Source: Catonella massiliensis
GTDB taxonomy: Bacteria; Bacillota; Clostridia; Lachnospirales; Lachnospiraceae
Length of the DNA: 64,000 bases
NCBI RefSeq assembly: GCF_016651435.1
Contig: NZ_JAEPRJ010000001.1
Coordinates: forward strand, 1,054,001 to 1,118,000
Direction of reading: 5' to 3'
Shown: positions 1 to 8,252 of the stretch, piece by piece
How the letters are laid out: the number at the start of each line of letters is the position of its first letter
Numbering within the stretch: the stretch's first letter is position 1
Notes under the pieces: model-generated
Databases searched by the model: none
What the model was told of the DNA's origin: nothing
The model's input: only the letters and a program-made list of their open reading frames with translations
Program-made: the position numbers and the translations under genes

Positions 1-1
1 A

Positions 2-712
2 ACAGTTTACAGAGATGGTAATAAGGTAATTAAGTTGTTTGATGCTCAGTACTCTATGGCTGATATCCTCAATGAGGCACTCAATCAGGCAAGGGTTATG
101 GAGACAGGATTAAATATACCTAAATTACATGGAGTGACTGAGATTGATGGAAAGACAGCTATCGTGCTTGATTATATCGAGGGCAAGACTTTCGAGCAGC
201 TTATGAATGAGCACCCTGAGAAGCAGGATGAATTTCTTGAAAGATTTATTGCTATTCAGGCGGATGTTCACTCAAGAAAGGCTCCAATGCTTAACAGGCA
301 GTATGATAAGTTTTATAAGAAAATATCCGATTCAAGCTTTGACGCTACAACAAGGTATGATTTACATTCAAGGCTTGATGCAATGAAGCGTCACGACAAG
401 CTATGCCACGGAGATTTCAACCCAAGCAATATCATTGTTACCGCAAATGATGATGTTTATATCATTGACTGGGCACATGCTACACAGGGCAATGCATCCG
501 CTGATGTAGCAAGAACATACTTGCTGTTCTATCTTAACGGAAAAGAGGAATTTGCTGACAAGTACCTGAATCTCTTCTGCGAAAGAACAGACACAGCTAA
601 GCAGTATGTACAGAAGTGGCTCCCTATCGTTGCCGCATCACAGTCAGTAAAGGGAAATAAGGAGGAAGTAGGACTCCTTAGCCGTTGGGTAAATGTAGTT
701 GACTATATGTAA
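2..712 (+). CDS. Aminoglycoside-phosphotransferase-fold kinase, 5' partial
   Basis: The reading frame is already open at base 2, and residues encoded before the first possible TTG (base 35) fit the kinase N-lobe (RDGNKVIKLF, with the likely ATP-binding lysine), so the true start lies upstream of the window. The motif HGDFNPSNI followed by IIDWAHA matches the catalytic loop and metal-binding Asp of the APH/choline kinase (phosphotransferase enzyme) family. The substrate cannot be told from sequence; it could be a small-molecule or sugar kinase. The gene ends at a TAA followed by a strong hairpin terminator, so it is the last gene of its transcript. Confidence 0.8.
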   Translation, partial: TVYRDGNKVIKLFDAQYSMADILNEALNQARVMETGLNIPKLHGVTEIDGKTAIVLDYIEGKTFEQLMNEHPEKQDEFLERFIAIQADVHSRKAPMLNRQYDKFYKKISDSSFDATTRYDLHSRLDAMKRHDKLCHGDFNPSNIIVTANDDVYIIDWAHATQGNASADVARTYLLFYLNGKEEFADKYLNLFCERTDTAKQYVQKWLPIVAASQSVKGNKEEVGLLSRWVNVVDYM

Positions 713-727
713 ATAAAATTGTATTTC

Positions 728-756
728 AGGCAGTACCTTTTGGTACTGCCTCTTTT
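728..756 (+). terminator. Intrinsic terminator after the kinase gene
   Basis: A perfect 10-bp stem (AGGCAGTACC / GGTACTGCCT) with a TTTT loop is followed by CTTTT. It lies 16 bases after the kinase stop codon. Confidence 0.9.
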
Positions 757-772
757 CTGTTTAAAGAAAAAA

Positions 773-781
773 TGTTATAAT
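773..781 (+). promoter_or_regulatory. Extended -10 promoter for the Nudix-serine dehydratase operon
   Basis: TGTTATAAT is an extended -10 box with perfect TATAAT. The -35 region at 17-bp spacing (TTTTCT) is weak and overlaps the T-tract of the preceding terminator. It lies about 40 bases upstream of the Nudix start codon. Confidence 0.55.
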
Positions 782-818
782 ATGGAGATGTATGGATTAA
801 ACTTATAGGAGAACCATT

Positions 819-1430
819 ATGGGAAAGATAACTAACATAAAAAAACAGACGGATAACAGGTTCTTAAATATTTATGAACTGGATAATATTCATAAATCAG
901 GCAGAAAGGGTAAGTATTTTGTTGCCTCTAGGGCAAAGGATATAGACAGCTTAAAAATCACAACAGGAAAAAACAATCCTGATGGTGTTATTATATATGC
1001 GCTTTCGGGAGAAGATAAGGACAAAGTTGTGCTAATCAGACAGTATAGGTATCCTATTAATGATTATATTTATGAATTTCCTGCAGGACTGGTTGAGGAG
1101 GGAGAAGACTATTCTGAGGCGGCAGGAAGGGAGATATACGAAGAAACCGGTATGAGATTTACTCCTATTTCTGTACCTGATGGCTATAACAGACCGTTTT
1201 TCACAACCATTGGGATGACAGATGAATCCTGTGCTACAGTATTTGGATATTGTGATGGAGAACCTTCCCACGAACACCAGGAGGATAGCGAAGAAATTGA
1301 GATTATCTTAGCTGATAAGGATGAGGTTAGAAGAATACTAAAGGAAGAGAAAATTGCAATAATGACAGCGTACATGCTTATGCACTTTATAAAGGATGAA
1401 GAGCCTTTTGGCTTTCTGAAGGAGGATTGA
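819..1430 (+). CDS. Nudix hydrolase, ADP-ribose pyrophosphatase type
   Basis: A 203-residue protein with a complete Nudix box from G90 to M112: G, five residues, E96, seven residues, R104-E105, E108-E109, G111. These residues bind the metal and hydrolyse a nucleoside diphosphate linked to X. The upstream IRQYRYP segment and the overall length resemble the ADP-ribose/NDP-sugar pyrophosphatase branch, but the substrate is an inference. The ATG at 819 follows a TAGGAGA site. The stop codon is immediately followed by the TTG start of the serine dehydratase gene, whose ribosome site lies inside this gene, so the two are co-transcribed. Confidence 0.88.
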   Translation: MGKITNIKKQTDNRFLNIYELDNIHKSGRKGKYFVASRAKDIDSLKITTGKNNPDGVIIYALSGEDKDKVVLIRQYRYPINDYIYEFPAGLVEEGEDYSEAAGREIYEETGMRFTPISVPDGYNRPFFTTIGMTDESCATVFGYCDGEPSHEHQEDSEEIEIILADKDEVRRILKEEKIAIMTAYMLMHFIKDEEPFGFLKED

Positions 1431-1431
1431 A

Positions 1432-2082
1432 TTGAGCGTTTTTGAGATACTTGGACCTATTATGGTTGGTCCATCAAGCTCACATACAGCAGGAGCTTGT
1501 AGAATAGGGCTTATCACAGCCAAGCTGCTGGGTGAAAAGCCGGTAAAGGCAGAGATTATATTATCTGGTTCATTTGCAGCAACAGGCAAGGGACATGGAA
1601 CTGACAAAGCGTTGGTTGCGGGTCTTTTGGGTTTTGAACCGGATGATATGAGGATACCTGATAGCTTTGAAATGGCAAAAGAGATGGGGCTTGACTTTGA
1701 GTTTAAGAATAATGAGGTCAAGGATGCCCACCCCAATACAGCGATAATTACAGCTATAGGAGATAAAGGCAGGGAAGTCTGTGTACAGGCGGCTTCCATA
1801 GGTGGAGGCAGAATTAAGGTAAATAAGATAGATGGCATTGAGGTCAATTTCTCAGGGGTGCTTCCTACCCTTATAGTGAATAATATAGACGCTCCCGGTC
1901 ATGTGGCAGCAGTTACAGGGACTTTGTCAAGGAGTGGATTTAATATAGCCAATATGCAGCTCTACCGCAATAAAAGAGGCGGCACTGCAGTTATGATAGT
2001 GGAAATGGATCAGAAGATGTCACCTGAACTGATTAAAGAAGTTGAGAACCTGAAAGGAGTGCTTAGAGTAACCTATGTATGA
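1432..2082 (+). CDS. sdaAB: L-serine dehydratase, iron-sulfur-dependent, beta subunit
   Basis: A 216-residue protein starting MSVFEILGPIMVGPSSSHTA, the hallmark N-terminus of the small subunit of the [4Fe-4S] L-serine deaminase of Gram-positive anaerobes (serine to pyruvate plus ammonia). The last 70 or so residues (from about residue 145, LPTLIVNNIDAPGHVAAVTG) form an ACT domain, a typical amino-acid-sensing module. The start is TTG, placed by the GGAGGA site at 1421-1426 in the end of the Nudix gene. The gene overlaps the alpha subunit gene by 8 bases, as expected for a stoichiometric heterodimer. Confidence 0.93.
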   Translation: MSVFEILGPIMVGPSSSHTAGACRIGLITAKLLGEKPVKAEIILSGSFAATGKGHGTDKALVAGLLGFEPDDMRIPDSFEMAKEMGLDFEFKNNEVKDAHPNTAIITAIGDKGREVCVQAASIGGGRIKVNKIDGIEVNFSGVLPTLIVNNIDAPGHVAAVTGTLSRSGFNIANMQLYRNKRGGTAVMIVEMDQKMSPELIKEVENLKGVLRVTYV

Positions 2083-2938
2083 TTCTTTAGAAGAAATTGT
2101 ATCTGTCTGCGAAAAAGAAAATATTTCTTTTCCGGACTTAATTATAAGGGAAGATGCCGCAGATGCAGATATTACCATAGAGGAAGAAATAGGAAAGATG
2201 CGGGTAATGTGGCAGGCAATATTAGACGGAGCCAGGAACTATGATCCTAAGCTTAAGTCAAGGAGTGGACTTGTGGGCGGCGATGGATATAAGATGCAGG
2301 CCTATAGGGAGAGCAACACCACAATCTGCGGGGACTATATGGGAAGGGTTATACAGGCTGCGATAGAGACCTCAGAGTCCAATGCCTGTATGAAGAGGAT
2401 AGTGGCTGCGCCTACAGCAGGCTCTTGTGGTGTACTTCCGGCTGTGTTGGTACCTTTTTATGATGAATATAAGGTGTCTGACGATGAGATGGTAAAGGCA
2501 CTATTTGTGGCGGCAGGCGTAGGAGAGGTTGTTGCAAGAAGGGCTTCTATATCAGGTGCAGAAGGAGGATGTCAGGCTGAGATGGGTACTGCGGCAGCCA
2601 TGGGAGCAGCAGCCCTCGTGTACCTCAAGGGTGGAAGTCCTATGCAGATGATAACTGCTTCGGGGATGGCCATTCAGAACCTTCTTGGTCTTGTATGTGA
2701 TCCTGTTGCAGGACTTGTAGAGGTACCTTGTGTGAAAAGAAATGTAATAGGTGCTGTGAATGCCTGTTCTGCTGCTGATGTAGCACTTGCAGGTATTAGT
2801 GTTAGGATTCCACCTGATCAGATTATAGATGCAATGAAGGACGTTGGTGACAGCCTTAACTCCAGATTCAAGGAAACCGCCAGAGGAGGGCTTGCAATTA
2901 CACCTGAAGGCATTAAAATAAGGGAGCTGGTTAAGTAG
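2075..2938 (+). CDS. sdaAA: L-serine dehydratase, iron-sulfur-dependent, alpha subunit
   Basis: A 287-residue catalytic subunit. Visible family motifs are the APTAGSCGVLPA segment (residues 112-123) and DPVAGLVEVPCVKRN, which carry conserved cysteines expected to hold the [4Fe-4S] cluster; C105 (SNACMKR) may be another. It pairs with the beta subunit encoded just upstream. Serine deamination feeds pyruvate and ammonia into fermentation. The stop codon overlaps the -35 box of the next operon's promoter, so transcription units are packed tightly here. Confidence 0.93.
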   Translation: MYDSLEEIVSVCEKENISFPDLIIREDAADADITIEEEIGKMRVMWQAILDGARNYDPKLKSRSGLVGGDGYKMQAYRESNTTICGDYMGRVIQAAIETSESNACMKRIVAAPTAGSCGVLPAVLVPFYDEYKVSDDEMVKALFVAAGVGEVVARRASISGAEGGCQAEMGTAAAMGAAALVYLKGGSPMQMITASGMAIQNLLGLVCDPVAGLVEVPCVKRNVIGAVNACSAADVALAGISVRIPPDQIIDAMKDVGDSLNSRFKETARGGLAITPEGIKIRELVK

Positions 2939-2939
2939 C

Positions 2940-2968
2940 TTGCTACCTGACCAAAATAGTGGTAAAAT
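2940..2968 (+). promoter_or_regulatory. Sigma-A-type promoter for the polymer export/c-di-AMP operon
   Basis: TTGCTA, a 17-bp spacer ending in TGG, then TAAAAT gives a -35 box and an extended -10 box. It lies about 60 bases upstream of the ABC ATPase gene. Confidence 0.6.
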
Positions 2969-3028
2969 AACCCTTTAGATTATATATTTCAGATTATAGA
3001 GTAATAATTTTGGATAAAAGGATGGATA

Positions 3029-3772
3029 ATGGGCAAATACGCAATTGAAGTAGAAAATGTCGGAATGAAGTTTAATATGAGCTCCGAAAAGGTGGATGAT
3101 CTTAAGGACTATGTGATTAAGCTGCTTAAAAGGCAGCTAAACTACAAGGAGTTCTGGGCACTCAAGGATATTTCTTTTAATATTGAAAAGGGTGACAGGG
3201 TTGGCCTTGTAGGACTAAATGGTGCCGGGAAAAGTACTCTTCTTAAGGTTATCTCAGGAGTACTTAAGCCGACAGAGGGAAAAGTTAAGATATCGGGTAA
3301 TATTGCACCTCTTTTGGAGCTGGGTGCCGGGTTTAATAAACAGTATACGGGCACAGAGAATATATTTCTTTATGGTGCTATGCTTGGACATTCTAAGGCT
3401 TTTTTAACTGAAAAGTATAATGAGATTGTTAAGTTTTCAGAGCTTGGAGAATTCATTGATGTACCCGTTAAGAACTATTCCTCAGGTATGAAATCAAGGC
3501 TTGGATTTGCAATAGCAACTATTGTAGAGCCTGATATTCTGGTACTTGATGAGGTTCTCTCTGTTGGTGATGCCAAGTTTAGAAAAAAGAGTACCAATAA
3601 AATCAAGTCGATGATTGAAAACAATGTTACGGTACTTTTTGTATCGCATTCTATAGATCAGGTATTAGATCTTTGCAACAAGGCTATACTCCTTGATAAG
3701 GGGCACCTTGTGGCATATGGAAGCGCACAGGAGATAGCTGATCTTTATCAGCAAAGACTCGAAGATAAATAA
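3029..3772 (+). CDS. Polysaccharide/teichoic acid export ABC transporter, ATP-binding protein
   Basis: A 247-residue ABC ATPase of the TagH/RfbE/Wzt type. Walker A is GLNGAGKST (residues 62-70), the signature is SSGMKSRLGFA (from about 151) and Walker B is PDILVLDEVLSVGD (from about 168). These ATPases power flipping of undecaprenyl-linked polymers with an ABC-2 permease; the matching permease is 3.7 kb downstream at 7456. There is no C-terminal carbohydrate-binding extension of the Wzt kind, so it resembles the short TagH/RfbB forms. It opens a long + strand run through the c-di-AMP synthase genes, with small gaps or overlaps throughout. Confidence 0.88.
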   Translation: MGKYAIEVENVGMKFNMSSEKVDDLKDYVIKLLKRQLNYKEFWALKDISFNIEKGDRVGLVGLNGAGKSTLLKVISGVLKPTEGKVKISGNIAPLLELGAGFNKQYTGTENIFLYGAMLGHSKAFLTEKYNEIVKFSELGEFIDVPVKNYSSGMKSRLGFAIATIVEPDILVLDEVLSVGDAKFRKKSTNKIKSMIENNVTVLFVSHSIDQVLDLCNKAILLDKGHLVAYGSAQEIADLYQQRLEDK

Positions 3773-3787
3773 AAAATGAGGTAATAT

Positions 3788-4201
3788 ATGATAGTTAAAA
3801 ATAAGGTGGGTCTTATGTCTAAGCTTGCTATGTTTGAAAAGTCTTCCGAGGGGAAGATGGCACTTAGAGATATCAGCCTTTTTAGATATGACCATATCAG
3901 ATGGGATTTGCTAAAAACCGGTGCAAGTGTAACTGTAGGTTATGCTTTGATACTGGCTCTAATAATAATGTATAATCTTGAATATCTCATTAAGAATGCG
4001 ACTTCACTTGATTATAAGGACATTGGAGTTAAGACGCTGGGGATATATCTGGTGGTTATGGTGGTTTATCTGGTATTTACTTTTCTATATTCTGCCTATA
4101 CATACAGTAAAAACAGAAGAAAGTTTGTAAAGTATCGTAAACTATTGTCGCAGATGGAGAGGATTTACGATGAAGAGGAGACAGAGGAGGAGAGTAAATG
4201 A
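3788..4201 (+). CDS. Small two-helix membrane protein of unknown function
   Basis: A 137-residue protein I do not recognise. It has a hydrophilic N-terminal stretch of about 40 residues, two hydrophobic segments (roughly residues 44-65 and 78-103), and a charged tail ending EEETEEESK. Its stop overlaps the ATG of the next membrane protein (ATGA), so the two are translationally coupled and probably act together. The position between an export ATPase and c-di-AMP synthase suggests an envelope role, but that is inferred from context only. Confidence 0.75.
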   Translation: MIVKNKVGLMSKLAMFEKSSEGKMALRDISLFRYDHIRWDLLKTGASVTVGYALILALIIMYNLEYLIKNATSLDYKDIGVKTLGIYLVVMVVYLVFTFLYSAYTYSKNRRKFVKYRKLLSQMERIYDEEETEEESK

Positions 4202-5142
4202 TACAGCTTCTGCTAATTAGAGACAGCATTAAAAGCGTGGTAAAGAAGTACAATGCAGCAATTGTTCCTATTTTCCGTTTCGTTGCCGCCTTTATTACAT
4301 TTTTATTAATTAACTATAATCTAGGCTACAACGAAAAATTCTCGGGAATATCTGTAGTTGTTATGTTTTCAGCTATATCGGCATTTTTACCAATGGCGGT
4401 AACAGTGTTTTTGGCAGGACTTTTAATGACTATACACATATACTCAGCCTCAATGTTCCTTGCACTTATATTTGTGCTGATTATAGCTATCCTTTATTTT
4501 ATGCTGGTTCGTTTTGCACCTGAATACAGTGGGCTTATTATTGCAGTCCCGGTACTTTCATTTTTCCATATGGAAGCCCTTACACCTATGGCAGTTGGGC
4601 TTACGGGCAATCCTATAGCTATATTTGCAATGGTTCCGGGAGTCTTTATCTCTACGTTATTTAATGTGATAAAAGAAGCTGTAAAAATGTCTGCCGGAAA
4701 TACCCAGATAGAGGATAACCTTCAGATTTACATCTATGTGATGAAATCTCTAATTGAGAATAAACTTATGATACTTACCATAGTTTCATCTATCTGCGTA
4801 TACTTTGCAGCGTATGTATGCAGGAGGCTCGCTATATCACATGCATATATACTTGGAATACTGGCAGGGATGATAGTCAATCTTATGGTAATGATAATAG
4901 GAGGCCTCATATTTGATGTTAAAACAGATGTCCTTTGGGTATTCTTAGGTACCATGCTTTCGGGCGTATTTGCGTTTGTTGTGCAGTTCTTTAAGTATCT
5001 TCTTGACTACACCTCTGTCGAGCATTTACAGTTTGACGATGATGATTATTTTTATTATGTTACTGCAGTGCCTAAGCTATCGGTCACATCACCTAATTTG
5101 AATATTCTTAAGATAAACGGTAACGAAACAGATAAGGAATGA
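4198..5142 (+). CDS. Polytopic membrane protein of unknown function next to cdaA
   Basis: A 314-residue integral membrane protein with about eight predicted hydrophobic helices and an acidic cytosol-like C-terminal stretch (FDDDDYFYYV) after the last one. No transporter or enzyme motif is recognisable. It is coupled by a 4-base overlap to the small membrane protein upstream, and cdaA begins 7 bases after its stop. A partner in envelope polymer assembly or an accessory membrane factor for CdaA are both possible; the sequence does not decide. Confidence 0.78.
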   Translation: MIQLLLIRDSIKSVVKKYNAAIVPIFRFVAAFITFLLINYNLGYNEKFSGISVVVMFSAISAFLPMAVTVFLAGLLMTIHIYSASMFLALIFVLIIAILYFMLVRFAPEYSGLIIAVPVLSFFHMEALTPMAVGLTGNPIAIFAMVPGVFISTLFNVIKEAVKMSAGNTQIEDNLQIYIYVMKSLIENKLMILTIVSSICVYFAAYVCRRLAISHAYILGILAGMIVNLMVMIIGGLIFDVKTDVLWVFLGTMLSGVFAFVVQFFKYLLDYTSVEHLQFDDDDYFYYVTAVPKLSVTSPNLNILKINGNETDKE

Positions 5143-5149
5143 GTGTTAA

Positions 5150-6043
5150 ATGGAAACGATTGTAGAAACGATAAGCGATTATTTTACGTGGCTTACCTTA
5201 CCGGCATTTAAGTTTACAGATGTACTAGAAATACTTATTTTAGCTTTTTTGATTTACAATATCATCAAATGGATAAAGTATACCAGAGCCTGGACCTTGT
5301 TTAAGGGACTCCTGGTATTACTTGCCTTTTCTGTGTTTTCCGCTATCATGCAGTTTGATGTAATACTCTGGATTATACGGAATACTATCAGTGTCGGTAT
5401 TATTGCATTTGTAATACTATTTCAGCCGGAACTAAGAAGAGCACTTGAAGAACTGGGCAAAAGAAACATATTTCCAAAGTTTATAAGTCTGACAGACTCC
5501 GATGAAAATGACAGATTTTCTGATAAGACGATAGAAGAGTTAGTGAAGGCTTCATTTGAACTTGCAAGAAATAAAACCGGTGCTCTCATAGTTATAGAAA
5601 AGGATTTGAGCCTTACCGAGTATGAAAAAAGCGGAATACCTATAGATGCAGTTGTAAGCAGCCAGTTGCTTATCAATATATTTGAGCATAACACACCTCT
5701 TCATGATGGAGCAGTTATCATGAGGGGGGATAGGATTGTATCTGCTACCTGTTACCTGCCACTATCTCCTAATCTTTCTCTTAGCAAAGAGCTTGGCACA
5801 AGACATAGGGCCGCTGTTGGAGTAAGTGAGGTGACAGATAGCTTAACTATCATAGTCTCTGAAGAGACCGGAAAGGTTTCTATAGCTCAAGATGGTAGAA
5901 TATTAAGAAATGTTGATGGTGGAAGGCTCAAGTCTGAGCTTGTAAAACTTCAGAAGCTTGATGCTTTTGCACAGGAAACTAAGCTTAAATGGCAGAAGGT
6001 TAAAAAACATCTGTTTCGCAATAAGCAGGATGGAGAATTGTGA
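5150..6043 (+). CDS. cdaA: Diadenylate cyclase CdaA (c-di-AMP synthase)
   Basis: A 297-residue protein with three N-terminal membrane helices (about 24-44, 51-68, 73-92) and a cytosolic DisA_N (DAC) domain. The catalytic motifs DGA (186-188) and RHR (218-220) are both intact. CdaA condenses two ATP to c-di-AMP, a messenger controlling potassium and osmolyte transport and cell-wall integrity in Firmicutes. The next gene encodes its known partner CdaR. Unlike the usual cdaA-cdaR-glmM arrangement there is no glmM here; the genes sit inside a polymer-export operon instead. Confidence 0.96.
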   Translation: METIVETISDYFTWLTLPAFKFTDVLEILILAFLIYNIIKWIKYTRAWTLFKGLLVLLAFSVFSAIMQFDVILWIIRNTISVGIIAFVILFQPELRRALEELGKRNIFPKFISLTDSDENDRFSDKTIEELVKASFELARNKTGALIVIEKDLSLTEYEKSGIPIDAVVSSQLLINIFEHNTPLHDGAVIMRGDRIVSATCYLPLSPNLSLSKELGTRHRAAVGVSEVTDSLTIIVSEETGKVSIAQDGRILRNVDGGRLKSELVKLQKLDAFAQETKLKWQKVKKHLFRNKQDGEL

Positions 6044-6045
6044 TT

Positions 6046-7434
6046 ATGAAGAAGTTGTTTACAGAAAATATAGGACTTAAGCTTGGCTCTATTGCCATAG
6101 CCATTATCCTATGGGTTTTGGTCGTATACACATATGATCCCGCTGCAACTACGACATTTACCATAGGAGTAGACATTATTAACGGGGACTCCATAGCATC
6201 TTTGGGAAAGGTATATGAAGTCGTTGAAGGTGACACGATTACCATAAAGGTGAAAGCGAACGCAAGCCTTATAAAGAACCTTAAGGCATCTGATTTTAAG
6301 GCTACTGCCGATGTATCTAAGCTCTCACCTACAGACCATGCCAACATAGATGTCGTATGTACTAAGTCGGACAATGTTGAGATAACCATCATAGGCAGTG
6401 CAAAGCTACTTGAAGTTAAGCTTGAAGACCGTGTAACCAAGCAGTTTTCAGTTACGGTTGAAAAGTCAGGAAATGCGATGGAGGGCTACTTTGTAGGGGA
6501 TGCCGTCGCCAAGCCTAATCTCATAACAGTAAGCGGAGGTAAGAACTCTATAGAAAAAATTGCATCAGTTAAGGTGGTTGCTGACATAAATGGTGCTGGA
6601 AGTTCGTTTAATGTTAAGGGTGTTCCTAAGGCCTATGATTCTGACGGCAACGAAATAACTACAGGAAGCCTAACGTTTTCTGATAATCCTGTAAGTGTTG
6701 CAGTAAAGGTGTATAAGACTAAGAGGATTAGTGTGATTGTGGAAGCGAGCGGAGAACCATATAAGGGATATTCTGTTCAGGATATTGACTATGAGCCAAA
6801 GTCTGTATTGGTCGCAGGTGATAAGAATCTGCTCTCAAGGATTTCAAGTATTAGAGTGCCTCTTGATGTTGAAGGAAAGATAACGGATGTAGAGGAATCT
6901 ATTAGTCTTTCTGACTTTTTGGAAAGCGGCATATACCTTGTTGACAAGGATGTAACCATCAATGCTAAGTGCAATATAGTAAGGCTTGGAACTAAAGAAC
7001 TTGAAGTATTGCCAACAGATATTAGTCTTAACAATAAATCAGACAAATTTAATTATGAATTCGTTAATACAGAGAAGTTAGTTGTTACCTTGAGTGGCCT
7101 TTCTGATAAAATAAAAGATATTGGAGTTTCAGACATAGCTCCGTATATTGATTTATCCAATACAAAGGAAGCGGGTAATTACTCTTACATACTCAAGTTT
7201 AGAGACATTGACGGTGTAAAAGTGGAGACATCTAATGCTGTTACCATAAGGGTAACCGATATTAGTGGAGGAGCATCGGAAAATACAGGGGAAGATGCAA
7301 ATGATGAAGCCAGCGGTGCCGCCATTGAATCAGATGACAAAAAGAGTGAGACAAAAGAATCAAAAGAATCAAAGGGGTCAAAAGAAGGAGAGTCATCTTC
7401 TGTAACGAATGAAGAAGGAAAGAACCATGAATAA
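6046..7434 (+). CDS. cdaR: YbbR-domain protein CdaR, regulator of CdaA
   Basis: A 462-residue protein with one N-terminal membrane helix (IAIAIILWVLVVYTY) followed by several YbbR-type beta repeats and an acidic, Ser/Lys/Glu-rich low-complexity tail. CdaR proteins are anchored outside the membrane and modulate the cyclase. A GTG at 6040 would overlap cdaA by 4 bases, but the GGAGA site at 6032-6036 is correctly spaced for the ATG at 6046, so I use that start. The tail (ESKESKGSKEGES-like) probably spans or contacts the wall. Confidence 0.9.
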   Translation: MKKLFTENIGLKLGSIAIAIILWVLVVYTYDPAATTTFTIGVDIINGDSIASLGKVYEVVEGDTITIKVKANASLIKNLKASDFKATADVSKLSPTDHANIDVVCTKSDNVEITIIGSAKLLEVKLEDRVTKQFSVTVEKSGNAMEGYFVGDAVAKPNLITVSGGKNSIEKIASVKVVADINGAGSSFNVKGVPKAYDSDGNEITTGSLTFSDNPVSVAVKVYKTKRISVIVEASGEPYKGYSVQDIDYEPKSVLVAGDKNLLSRISSIRVPLDVEGKITDVEESISLSDFLESGIYLVDKDVTINAKCNIVRLGTKELEVLPTDISLNNKSDKFNYEFVNTEKLVVTLSGLSDKIKDIGVSDIAPYIDLSNTKEAGNYSYILKFRDIDGVKVETSNAVTIRVTDISGGASENTGEDANDEASGAAIESDDKKSETKESKESKGSKEGESSSVTNEEGKNHE

Positions 7435-7455
7435 GTTGTATATGGAGGAAAGCTT

Positions 7456-8232
7456 GTGCTTAGAGTAATAAAGAATTTTAAAAAGTTCAGATTTTTACTG
7501 CTTGAACTTGTGAAGAAGGATATCAAGCTAAAATACAGACGTTCTTATCTTGGTATATTGTGGACTCTGCTTGAGCCACTTTTAACCATGATAGTTTTAA
7601 CTGTCGTGTTTTCCGGGTTTTATGGCAAGAGTGACAGGTCATTCCCTATATATGTCCTTTCAGGAAGGCTTTTGTACAGCTTTTTCTCATCAGGTACAAA
7701 GGCGGCCTGCAAGTCAATCAGGAGTAATGCATCCATTATCAAGAAGGTGTATGTACCCAAATACATATATCCATTTGCTTCAATCATAGCCAACTATCTG
7801 ATATTTATGATATCGCTTACTGTACTGGTGGTTGTTTCACTGGTTTTAGGTGTATATCCTACAAAACATATATTTGCTGCAATCATACCTCTCATAACAC
7901 TTTTGTTTATGACAATAGGTGTGGGTATGGTGCTTGCTACCATGGCTGTATTTTTCAGGGACCTGGAGTATCTGTGGGATGTAATGCTAATGCTTATAAT
8001 GTATTCATCAGCTATCTTCTATAACCCTGCGAAGGTTATTAAGAATGGTTACGGCTGGATTATTACATATAACCCTGTATACGCCTGCATAGCCAACTTT
8101 AGAAATGCGATTTATGGCAGCAGCATCGACAGATGGAGCCTTTATTATTCGGTAGGAGTCGCAGCTATAAGTGTGGTTGTTGGTCTTTTTGTATTCTACA
8201 AAAAGCAGGATGAGTTTATCTTAAATATTTAA
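7456..8232 (+). CDS. Polysaccharide/teichoic acid export ABC-2 permease
   Basis: A 258-residue permease with about six membrane helices and the family signature KLKYRRSYLGILWTLLEPLL near the N-terminus, typical of TagG/Wzm/RfbA proteins. It is the expected partner of the ATPase encoded at 3029 and would move lipid-linked polymer across the membrane. The start is GTG, 5 bases after a GGAGGAA site at 7444-7450. A TagB/TagF-family transferase gene follows 20 bases later. Confidence 0.9.
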   Translation: MLRVIKNFKKFRFLLLELVKKDIKLKYRRSYLGILWTLLEPLLTMIVLTVVFSGFYGKSDRSFPIYVLSGRLLYSFFSSGTKAACKSIRSNASIIKKVYVPKYIYPFASIIANYLIFMISLTVLVVVSLVLGVYPTKHIFAAIIPLITLLFMTIGVGMVLATMAVFFRDLEYLWDVMLMLIMYSSAIFYNPAKVIKNGYGWIITYNPVYACIANFRNAIYGSSIDRWSLYYSVGVAAISVVVGLFVFYKKQDEFILNI

Positions 8233-8252
8233 CAAAACTAAAGAAGTGGCAA

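Noticed and set aside
2936..2946. GTAGC-TT-GCTAC inverted repeat after the serine dehydratase gene as a terminator
   Set aside because: The 2-base loop is too tight and no T-run follows; the site is better explained by the -35 region of the next promoter.
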